Shown piece after piece: positions 1-4,831 of a stretch of DNA of 5,273 nucleotides. Source of the stretch: Hydrogenimonas sp. (GTDB lineage: Bacteria; Campylobacterota; Campylobacteria; Campylobacterales; Hydrogenimonadaceae). A program made the translations under genes and the position numbers. The stretch's first letter is position 1, and each line of letters begins with the position of its first letter. The stretch covers positions 1 to 5,273 of the forward strand of contig JAKIUX010000097.1 in the NCBI GenBank assembly GCA_021647345.1, in the 5' to 3' direction. The notes under the pieces are model-generated. The model was given only the letters and a program-made list of their open reading frames with translations, was not told where the DNA came from and ran no database searches.

Positions 1-1107
1 TACCACAGCTAATATAGTCGCAAATGCAACGGCGGATATAAAACCGAGAAAGAGATCGCCGCCAACGGCATGGCTTAGGTGAATTGCCGCCATATTGTTT
101 CCGCCAAGAAGCTCTCCGTTTAGCCCTAAATATTCAGGGCTTGACATAACAAGCACTATGGCTCCAAATCCAATAATAAACGTCAAAATATAGAAATAGC
201 CGATAAAACCTGTCGCATAAAATACAGACTTTCTGGCCTCTTTTGCATCCGAGACAGTAAAGAACCTCATAAGTATATGCGGCAAGCCTGCCGTTCCGAA
301 CATTAGAGCTATTGCAAGACTTATCGCCGATACAGGATCGCTAAGCAGCCCTCCCGGTTTCATTATATCTTCACCCTTTGGGTGCACCTCGACAGCTTTT
401 GCAAACAGAGCTTCAAAACTGAACCCAAAGTTATACATAACCATAAAAGCCATAAATGTCGCCCCGGAAAGCAGAAGTATAGCTTTTATAATCTGAACCC
501 ATGTGGTAGCGAGCATTCCCCCAAAAGTGACATACAAAATCATCAAAACACCGACAAGGGCAACCGCAGACTCGTAAGGGAGCCCAAAAAGCACCTCTAT
601 AAGCTTGCCGGATCCGACCATTTGCGCTATAAGATATAGAGTAACCGTAGCTATCGAACCAAAAGCGGCCAACACTCTTATCGGTGTTTGTCTCAATCTA
701 AAAGAGGCTACATCGGCAAAGGTATATTTTCCTAGATTTCTTAACCTTTCTGCAACCAAAAAGAGAATTATTGGCCAACCGACTAAAAACCCTATGGAGT
801 ATATCAGGCCATCATACCCCTTAAGATATACCAAGCCTGAAATTCCAAGAAATGATGCTGCCGACATATAGTCTCCGGCTATCGCCAACCCGTTTTGAAA
901 GCCGGTTATGCCCCCTCCTGCTGCATAAAAGTCGCTTGCACTATTGGTACGCCTTGCTGCCCAATATGTTATTGCTAAAGTAGCTACCACAAAGATCAAA
1001 AACATTACTATCGCAGGAATATTTAGAGAATCTTTTTTGGAAGTATCATCGATTGCGGCGGCAAAAAGGTGGACTCCAAAAAGAGGCAGAAGTAGAAAAA
1101 ATCTCAT
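1..1107 (-). CDS. actP: ActP-type acetate:cation symporter (SSS family), 3' end cut by window edge
   Basis: Inner-membrane permease of the sodium:solute symporter family that imports acetate and other short monocarboxylates. The first 369 codons are visible; E. coli ActP is about 549 residues, so roughly a third is missing beyond position 1. Residues 1-18 look like a signal peptide ending in Ala-Ala-Ala, as in ActP homologues. Recognisable blocks are [20 protein letters not shown] (68-87), [20 protein letters not shown] (97-116), YTFADVAS (128-135), [14 protein letters not shown] (196-209), HPKG-DIMKPGG (242-253), [18 protein letters not shown] (271-288) and [10 protein letters not shown] (335-344). 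All are near-identical to E. coli ActP as I recall it. At least seven hydrophobic helices are visible. The ATG overlaps the stop of the upstream DUF485 gene (ATGA) and has a strong GGAGGG Shine-Dalgarno at 1117-1122, 9 nt upstream, so the pair is co-translated. No acs gene is in the window. The substrate is inferred from similarity. Confidence 0.95.
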   Translation of the reverse strand, partial: MRFFLLLPLFGVHLFAAAIDDTSKKDSLNIPAIVMFLIFVVATLAITYWAARRTNSASDFYAAGGGITGFQNGLAIAGDYMSAASFLGISGLVYLKGYDGLIYSIGFLVGWPIILFLVAERLRNLGKYTFADVASFRLRQTPIRVLAAFGSIATVTLYLIAQMVGSGKLIEVLFGLPYESAVALVGVLMILYVTFGGMLATTWVQIIKAILLLSGATFMAFMVMYNFGFSFEALFAKAVEVHPKGEDIMKPGGLLSDPVSAISLAIALMFGTAGLPHILMRFFTVSDAKEARKSVFYATGFIGYFYILTFIIGFGAIVLVMSSPEYLGLNGELLGGNNMAAIHLSHAVGGDLFLGFISAVAFATILAVV

Positions 1108-1442
1108 AAAACATCGCCCTCCTCGCTGCGCTCTTTATGCCTTTTTAGGAGCTCTCTATTTAGCCTGTCAAACTCTCTATTGGCCCTTAGAACATAGATT
1201 CCGGTAAGCGCAAAGGCGCAGAAGATAACGCCTATACCGACCGGAATACCAAGAGTAATAACATTGCTGCCAAAAACTTTAATAGACAATACCTGCGGAT
1301 AGAAAGCTATAAGAGATATAAAAGAGAAGTAGATAATAGATATTGCAGCCGCAAGACTCCAAGCAAAACGCCCCCTCTTTTTTACAAGCGCTATGTAGCT
1401 CTCATCATTAGCTACACTTCGTGCCGACTCACCATTTAGCAT
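1104..1442 (-). CDS. yjcH: DUF485 (YjcH-like) small inner-membrane protein, partner of ActP
   Basis: A 112-residue membrane protein of the DUF485 family, which in many proteobacteria is encoded directly upstream of actP (acs-yjcH-actP in E. coli). Its biochemical role is not established; it is usually treated as an accessory to the acetate permease. Two transmembrane helices are predicted at about 27-48 and 63-86. The family signature is clear: V-x-K-R-x-R-F near residues 20-26, then GIPVGIGVI (65-73), [12 protein letters not shown] (77-88) and [10 protein letters not shown] (89-98). The C-terminal tail is highly charged and cytoplasmic. The length matches the E. coli protein (about 104 aa). 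The ATG at 1442 is preceded by AAAGGGG with a 5-nt spacer. The end of the gene encodes Glu-Glu-Gly, whose codons also supply the Shine-Dalgarno of actP, and its TGA overlaps the actP ATG by 4 bp. Confidence 0.92.
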   Translation of the reverse strand: MLNGESARSVANDESYIALVKKRGRFAWSLAAAISIIYFSFISLIAFYPQVLSIKVFGSNVITLGIPVGIGVIFCAFALTGIYVLRANREFDRLNRELLKRHKERSEEGDVL

Positions 1443-1473
1443 CTATGCCCCTTTGAGTATATCTATTTGTGCA

Positions 1474-1503
1474 ATTTTAATCATTTTTACAAAAACTCCA
1501 CAA
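1474..1503 (-). promoter_or_regulatory. candidate promoter of the yjcH-actP operon
   Basis: Reading the minus strand, TAAAAT (1479 to 1474) matches the -10 consensus at five of six positions. It is preceded by a T-rich stretch and a weak TTGTGG (1503 to 1498) 18 nt upstream as a possible -35. A start about 7 nt downstream would leave a leader of roughly 25 nt carrying the AAAGGGG ribosome site. Campylobacterota sigma-70 promoters commonly rely on the -10 and upstream T-rich sequence with a poor -35, which fits. Inferred by eye. A nearer TATACT (in AGATATACTC) is less likely because the transcript would begin inside the ribosome site. Confidence 0.4.
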
Positions 1504-1522
1504 AGAGTCTTCAAATCCGATA

Positions 1523-1528
1523 TATATT
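1523..1528 (+). promoter_or_regulatory. candidate -10 box for the lipoprotein gene
   Basis: TATATT lies 29 nt before the lipoprotein ATG, within an AT-rich run, and would give a leader of about 23 nt. The leader includes AAAGG at 1546-1550, seven nucleotides before the ATG at 1558. No convincing -35 is visible. The whole 1443-1557 gap is a divergent control region shared with the yjcH-actP operon. Confidence 0.35.
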
Positions 1529-1557
1529 TCAGGTAAATTTCAACTAAAGGCGGACTT

Positions 1558-2196
1558 ATGAGAATAGCTCTTTATATAGCGGCCGTTGCACTGCTCCTTT
1601 TTACAAGCGGATGCGCCGCCAGATACCCGATGGGGTTGGATGAAGAGAGCTGGAAGGCTCTGTCGCCGGAAAAGAGGGCAGAGCTTAGCTCAAAACAGGC
1701 CAAGATAGATGCGCAAGATAGGCTTCAAAGAGAGCGGCTGCGCCACGAAGAGAGGATGAGAGAGCTGCAGATAGAGAAGATGAGAGAGCAGCGGCTAAAC
1801 TCTTTATATGCGAGGGCACGCTACGGCGAAGTGGTCAGAGTCAACATATCCGAAGGATGCATAAAGCTCTATAAAGAGTGCGAAAGATATAGGCCGATAT
1901 CGATACTTCTGGCTATAGGAGAGACGAAGATAGTGGCGCTAAAAACAGAGTACTCCAAGCTGAAACTGCGGGTAAGATATGATGAGCAAGGCGTTGCGAT
2001 AGATGACGACTCCGAACTCGATGACTTCGACGCCGCACTCTTTCTGCCTGAACGGTGGAGCAGAGGCAGGGTCTACAGACTCTCTCTTTTTGACGGATAC
2101 TCGAAAAAGAGGCACATCCTGAAAAACGCGAGGCTATTCATCAGCTACTTCCCTATAGACACGACAATCTCGAACTCAAGATATGAGAGACGGTAG
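1558..2196 (+). CDS. putative outer-membrane lipoprotein of unknown function with charged coiled-coil segment
   Basis: I do not recognise this 212-residue protein. Residues 1-18 form a lipoprotein signal peptide (Arg2, hydrophobic 3-15) ending in T-S-G-C, with Cys19 as the lipidated residue. Ala20, rather than Asp, after the cysteine suggests sorting to the outer membrane. Residues 24-43 carry a motif (MGL-x-EESWKALSPEKRAEL) similar to one in several small proteobacterial lipoproteins. Residues 44-85 are Arg/Glu/Gln-rich and should form a long charged helix or coiled coil, with an eight-residue M-R-E repeat at 67 and 75. The remainder (about 90-205) is probably beta-rich. It has Cys101 and Cys107, a possible disulfide pair, and an acidic patch DDDSELDDFD (149-158). 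The ATG has AAAGG seven nucleotides upstream. It appears monocistronic, and its last 52 bp overlap the 3' end of the convergent bioC gene. A role in envelope structure is conceivable but unsupported. Confidence 0.85.
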   Translation: MRIALYIAAVALLLFTSGCAARYPMGLDEESWKALSPEKRAELSSKQAKIDAQDRLQRERLRHEERMRELQIEKMREQRLNSLYARARYGEVVRVNISEGCIKLYKECERYRPISILLAIGETKIVALKTEYSKLKLRVRYDEQGVAIDDDSELDDFDAALFLPERWSRGRVYRLSLFDGYSKKRHILKNARLFISYFPIDTTISNSRYERR

Positions 2197-2831
2197 TCTC
2201 TTAGAACCCTCTTGGTCTCATGATAAGAGAGCCTCCTCTCACCGCCGCTTACTCCGCTTCTTTTTATGTATCGAAGCATAGAGAGGGTATCTTTAAAGTA
2301 TAGCCGATATTTTAAAATATCGATCTTTGCATCAAGATGCCTCTTTATAGCCTCTATCGTCTCTTCCGTGCTGCGTATCGGCGACTTTGTGCCGGCAACT
2401 TTATGCAAAGAGGCGAATGTTCCTGAGGTAAAGATCGAAAGGGCGGTTTTTCGTTTCAAAGAGGCAATGCGCTCTATGGCCAGGTTGAGATCCCTGCTCC
2501 ACTGAAGCGCCGAAGATGAGACAAGAAGATCGAACTCCATCCCCTCAAGACGCTTAAAAAGAGATGGGTCGTCGAAGTCTCCGAGAATCTTTTCGACCCC
2601 TTCGCCGCTAGGATGCAGAGCGAGCATTTGCTTTGAAATATCGACCGCCAAATATGAAATGAACGGACGTTCATATGCCTTAAAAAATGCTCCGCTTCCG
2701 CTTCCGAGATCTACGATGCGGCTATAGCCTCGGTCGATCCTTTTCACAAGAGCCTTTGCAACCCTATCTTGTATCAGGCTGTAGCGGCCATACTCATCGG
2801 CAAAACGGCAAAACTCTTTATGGTGTTGCAT
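2145..2831 (-). CDS. bioC: BioC-type malonyl-ACP O-methyltransferase (biotin synthesis)
   Basis: Class I SAM-dependent methyltransferase that best fits BioC, which methylates the free carboxyl of malonyl-ACP (or malonyl-CoA) so that fatty-acid synthesis can build the pimeloyl chain of biotin. With the ATG at 2831 it has 228 residues (E. coli BioC about 251). Motif I is IVDLGSGSG (39-47). The SAM-ribose acidic residue is Asp64 in LAVDIS, GDFDD (84-88) follows, and FDLLVSSSALQW (100-111) matches the BioC hallmark V-S-N-x-A-x-Q-W. The C-terminal pattern F-x-D-T-L-S-M-L-R-x-I-K-x-x-G (179-193) and the final hydrophobic strand are also BioC-like. A TTG at 2843 would add four residues, but only the ATG has a plausible ribosome site (GAAAG, 5-nt spacer). 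No other biotin gene is in the window, so a different methyl acceptor cannot be excluded. The 3' end overlaps the convergent lipoprotein gene by 52 bp. Confidence 0.8.
   Translation of the reverse strand: MQHHKEFCRFADEYGRYSLIQDRVAKALVKRIDRGYSRIVDLGSGSGAFFKAYERPFISYLAVDISKQMLALHPSGEGVEKILGDFDDPSLFKRLEGMEFDLLVSSSALQWSRDLNLAIERIASLKRKTALSIFTSGTFASLHKVAGTKSPIRSTEETIEAIKRHLDAKIDILKYRLYFKDTLSMLRYIKRSGVSGGERRLSYHETKRVLRDYRLSYLEFEIVVSIGK
2184..2203. repeat. hairpin across the lipoprotein stop codon, in the convergent gene overlap
   Basis: AGAGAC (2186-2191) and GTCTCT (2196-2201) pair perfectly around a GGTA loop. A G-T wobble and a T-A pair extend the stem to 8 bp. The lipoprotein TAG (2194-2196) sits in the loop and the first base of the right arm. 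No T-tract follows on either strand, so this is not a classical intrinsic terminator. It may slow or shield converging transcripts. On the minus strand it lies inside bioC codons. Confidence 0.4.
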
Positions 2832-2849
2832 ATTGACTTTCAATTTGGA

Positions 2850-2855
2850 TATAAT
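2850..2855 (+). promoter_or_regulatory. consensus -10 box, likely promoter of the secG operon
   Basis: An exact TATAAT stands in the gap between bioC and secG, preceded by T-rich sequence (ACTTTCAATTTGGA), as is typical of Campylobacterota vegetative promoters. TTGACT at 2833-2838 is only 11 nt upstream, too close to be its -35. TTGCAT at 2826-2831 has an 18-nt spacer but matches only three of six positions. A start near 2862 would give secG a leader of about 100 nt, long for this compact region, containing the nested repeats at 2872-2940. Confidence 0.55.
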
Positions 2856-2856
2856 A
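2851..2856 (-). promoter_or_regulatory. candidate -10 box for bioC, overlapping the secG -10
   Basis: Read on the minus strand, the same bases give TATTAT (2856 to 2851). A start about 7 nt downstream, near 2844, leaves a leader of roughly 13 nt before the bioC ATG at 2831, with GAAAG as its ribosome site. This would make the site a single symmetric promoter firing both ways. Inferred from sequence only. Confidence 0.3.
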
Positions 2857-2871
2857 GCGCGCTAATTATCC

Positions 2872-2940
2872 CGAAACTTGCAATAGTATTTGCTGAAACT
2901 GAAGATCATTAAGGTTTCAACTCTCAAACAGATTGTTTCG
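2872..2940. repeat. nested inverted repeats (four GAAAC/GTTTC elements) in the secG leader
   Basis: CGAAAC (2872-2877) pairs with GTTTCG (2935-2940), and inside it TGAAAC (2894-2899) pairs with GTTTCA (2914-2919). Each pair matches to the sixth base. The element centres are 22, 20 and 21 bp apart, close to two helical turns. They lie wholly in the non-coding gap ahead of secG. They could form a two-tier RNA structure or a phased protein-binding array; a chance origin is possible because the elements are short. Confidence 0.45.
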
Positions 2941-2947
2941 CTAAAAG

Positions 2948-2952
2948 AAGGA
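2948..2952 (+). promoter_or_regulatory. secG: secG ribosome binding site that decides the start
   Basis: AAGGA stands 9 nt before the ATG at 2962. The frame stays open upstream to a TTG at 2890, but that longer form would add 24 residues with no SecG character and has no ribosome site. The ATG is therefore preferred. Confidence 0.8.
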
Positions 2953-2961
2953 TTTAACCAA

Positions 2962-3309
2962 ATGACTACAATTTTATTCATCACTCAGATCGTTTTAACG
3001 CTCGTATTGACGGTACTCGTGCTTCTGCAGAAAAGCTCATCTATAGGGCTTGGAGCCTATAGCGGCTCAAACGAGTCTGTTTTCGGAGCAAAAGGTCCTG
3101 CCGGCTTTTTAGTTAAAGCTACGTTTACCGTCGGGCTTCTTTTTGTTTTAAACACTATAGCCTTGGGTTATCTCTACAATAAGAGCCATAACGAGTCGGT
3201 AGTCGATACGATCAAGATCGACACTGCCGTACCTGCGGCTCCCGCTCTGCCGAACGCCCCTGCGGCGCCATCGGCCCCGGCGGCACCGCAAGCTCCAGCC
3301 GGCGAATGA
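2962..3309 (+). CDS. secG: SecG, protein translocase subunit, with Ala/Pro-rich C-terminal tail
   Basis: Small inner-membrane subunit of the SecYEG channel, which assists SecA-driven export. It has 115 residues with transmembrane helices at about 3-22 and 48-71. Between them is the conserved cytoplasmic loop: LLQKSSSIGLGAYSG (21-35), then S-V-F-G-x-K-G-P-A-G-F-L (39-50). E. coli SecG places both termini in the periplasm, so the C-terminal tail should be periplasmic. Residues 88-113 of this tail are almost only Ala and Pro, in P-A-A-P and A-P-A-A-P units, and are encoded by a very GC-rich stretch (about 3229-3305) unlike its surroundings. It is the first gene of the operon with the deacetylase, frr and pyrE. 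Its TGA overlaps the deacetylase ATG (ATGA). Confidence 0.93.
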   Translation: MTTILFITQIVLTLVLTVLVLLQKSSSIGLGAYSGSNESVFGAKGPAGFLVKATFTVGLLFVLNTIALGYLYNKSHNESVVDTIKIDTAVPAAPALPNAPAAPSAPAAPQAPAGE

Positions 3310-4253
3310 TGCGTACGCTGCTTGGGCTGTGGCTTTTTGCCGCCGCCTTGCTTGCAGATGCCCACATCTTCGTATATCACCGCTTCGGCGACACGCGCCA
3401 CCCTTCCACAAATACGCCTATCGAGTCGCTTAAAAAGCAGTTTGAATACTTCAAAAACAACGGATTCAAAGTTGTTCCTCTCTCGAAGCTTACAAAAGCC
3501 TTGAAAGAGAAGAAGGAAATACCGGATAACTGGGTAGTCTTAACTATTGACGACAACTATAAAAGTTTTTTTGAAAACGGCCTGCCCATCTTTAAAGAGT
3601 ATGGTTTCCCGTTTACACTTTTTGTCTATACAGAAGCTACTGAAGGCGGATATGGAGACTTTATGAACTGGGAGCAGATAAAAGAGGCGGCTCGCTACGG
3701 CGAAATCGGCTTTCATTCGCACGCTCATCCCCATATGGTCTCAAAGGGCGACGACTACCTTAGAGATGATTTTAAAAAAGGGCTGAGCCTTCTGCAGAAG
3801 CGCTTAGGCTTCAAACCGCGCTACTTCGCCTACCCTTACGGTGAGTATAACGAGAGAGTAAAAAAGATTGCCGAAGAGTTTGGATTTGACGCCATATGCA
3901 ACCAAAATGTCGGTGCAGTCTCAAATAGATCAGATATATTTGACCTAGATCGCATAGCCCTTACCGGTGAAGTCAACCTTAAAGCTAAACTGAAGATCAA
4001 ATTTTTGCCAGCAGAGTGGATAGAGCCGCGCAACTGGCCAAAAAACTCGATTGTAGAACGGGTTGAGGTAAAAACAGAGCCTAAAGCTAAAACAGGGTGG
4101 CTATATCTTACAGGCTACGGCTGGAAGAGGGTAGAGCTAAAAGAGGGCAGACTCAAGACCCATTTGAATCTGAAATTGAAAAATAGGCGAAGCCGTCTAA
4201 TTTTAAAGCTTCAAAAAGATAGAATATCGACAAAGATTCTTGTAAAACCATAA
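3306..4253 (+). CDS. secreted polysaccharide deacetylase family protein (carbohydrate esterase 4 fold)
   Basis: A 315-residue NodB/CE4-type protein, a family that removes N-acetyl or O-acetyl groups from peptidoglycan or exopolysaccharide. Residues 1-19 form a signal peptide with an A-D-A|H cleavage site, so the enzyme acts in the periplasm. The fold begins at once with HIFVYHRFGD (20-29). Motif 1 is T-I-D-D (80-83) instead of T-F-D-D, with Asp82 as likely base and Asp83 as metal ligand. Motif 2 is H-S-H-A-H (137-141), with His137 and His141 as metal ligands. Motif 3 is RYFAYPYGEYN (172-182). No histidine follows until 286, so the classical motif-5 catalytic His is not evident, as in PgaB/IcaB-like relatives. 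Residues about 235-315 form an extra Lys-rich, probably beta-strand domain. The ATG at 3306 overlaps the secG stop by 4 bp (a second ATG at 3309 is possible). No Shine-Dalgarno is seen, which points to translational coupling. The substrate is unknown. Confidence 0.9.
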   Translation: MMRTLLGLWLFAAALLADAHIFVYHRFGDTRHPSTNTPIESLKKQFEYFKNNGFKVVPLSKLTKALKEKKEIPDNWVVLTIDDNYKSFFENGLPIFKEYGFPFTLFVYTEATEGGYGDFMNWEQIKEAARYGEIGFHSHAHPHMVSKGDDYLRDDFKKGLSLLQKRLGFKPRYFAYPYGEYNERVKKIAEEFGFDAICNQNVGAVSNRSDIFDLDRIALTGEVNLKAKLKIKFLPAEWIEPRNWPKNSIVERVEVKTEPKAKTGWLYLTGYGWKRVELKEGRLKTHLNLKLKNRRSRLILKLQKDRISTKILVKP

Positions 4254-4257
4254 GGAG
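4252..4257 (+). promoter_or_regulatory. frr: frr ribosome binding site overlapping the deacetylase stop codon
   Basis: AAGGAG begins inside the TAA stop of the deacetylase gene (4251-4253) and lies 8 nt before the frr ATG at 4266. It is one of the stronger ribosome sites in the operon, fitting the high expression of ribosome recycling factor. The gap between the genes is only 12 bp and holds no room for a promoter of its own. Confidence 0.85.
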
Positions 4258-4265
4258 AAAAGAGT

Positions 4266-4829
4266 ATGGAAGAGCTTAACGAAGTCTATGACTACGCAAG
4301 AGAGCATATGCAAAAGAGCCTTGAGGTGCTCAAAAAAGATTTCTCAACCATTAGGACAGGGCGCGTCTCGACCCATATAGTCGACAATATAAAAGTTGAC
4401 TACTACGGCACACCGACGCCTCTAAACCAGGTAGGAAGCGTCATAGCCACAGATGCACAGACAATAACAATCAGCCCGTGGGAGAAGAATCTTCTGCCCG
4501 AAATCGAGCAAGCGATACAGCAGGCTAATATAGGCGTCAATCCAAACAATGACGGCGAGACTATAAAACTCTTCTTCCCTCCAATGACCGTAGAGCAGCG
4601 CCAAGAGAGCGCGAAGCAGGCCAAGGCGATGGGCGAAAAGGCGAAGGTCGCCATCAGAAACATTCGCCGCGATGCCAACGACAAGATTAAAAGACTCGCC
4701 AAAGATAAGGTGATTACGGAAGATGAGGAGAAAAGGGGCCACGATCAGATACAAAAGATCACCGACGAGTTCGTCAAAAAGGTTGACGATCTGGTAAAGG
4801 CGAAAGAGGAAGAGGTCCTAAAGGTATAG
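4266..4829 (+). CDS. frr: ribosome recycling factor (RRF)
   Basis: Cytoplasmic factor that, with EF-G, splits the post-termination ribosome so its subunits can be reused; essential in most bacteria. At 187 residues it is full length (E. coli 185). Domain I is a three-helix bundle made from the N-terminal helix, including IRTGR (29-33), and two long C-terminal helices (about 108-185). The latter carry RNIRRDAND (131-139), whose arginines contact 23S rRNA in known RRFs. The small beta domain II holds [14 protein letters not shown] (46-59), I-S-P-W-E (69-73) and [17 protein letters not shown] (92-108). Nothing is missing. It lies between the deacetylase and pyrE, with gaps of 12 and 2 bp, and is surely co-transcribed with them. 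Confidence 0.97.
   Translation: MEELNEVYDYAREHMQKSLEVLKKDFSTIRTGRVSTHIVDNIKVDYYGTPTPLNQVGSVIATDAQTITISPWEKNLLPEIEQAIQQANIGVNPNNDGETIKLFFPPMTVEQRQESAKQAKAMGEKAKVAIRNIRRDANDKIKRLAKDKVITEDEEKRGHDQIQKITDEFVKKVDDLVKAKEEEVLKV
4820..4825 (+). promoter_or_regulatory. pyrE: pyrE ribosome binding site supporting a GTG start
   Basis: AAAGGT lies in the last codons of frr, 6 nt before the GTG at 4832. The ATG at 4830 is followed by an in-frame TAA three codons later, and the in-frame ATG at 4853 has no ribosome site and would remove conserved N-terminal residues. GTG is therefore the best start. Confidence 0.75.
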
Positions 4830-4831
4830 AT

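Noticed and set aside
382..1207. Three overlapping plus-strand open frames (382-639, 605-871, 944-1207)
   Set aside because: They lie antisense to actP, whose minus-strand reading matches the family along its whole length. Their translations show no family features or ribosome sites.
2266..2674. Open frames 2266-2505 (+) and 2474-2674 (-)
   Set aside because: Both lie inside bioC in other frames; the methyltransferase motifs are in the 2145-2831 frame.
2833..2855. TTGACT plus TATAAT as a classical -35/-10 pair
   Set aside because: The spacer is 11 bp; about 17 is required.
2890..2961. TTG-initiated N-terminal extension of SecG
   Set aside because: It has no ribosome site, the added residues lack SecG similarity, and AAGGA precedes the ATG at 2962.
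3148..3411. Two minus-strand frames opposite the secG tail, one Ala/Gly-rich
   Set aside because: They are by-products of the GC-rich Ala/Pro-coding stretch; secG and the deacetylase explain the DNA fully.
3322..4033. Open frames 3322-3504 (+), 3540-3734 (-) and 3836-4033 (-) within the deacetylase
   Set aside because: They are shadows of the deacetylase frame with no recognisable content.
4403..4754. Two minus-strand frames opposite frr, hydrophobic in part
   Set aside because: RRF is full length and unambiguous on the plus strand; antisense of helical charged proteins often reads as hydrophobic.
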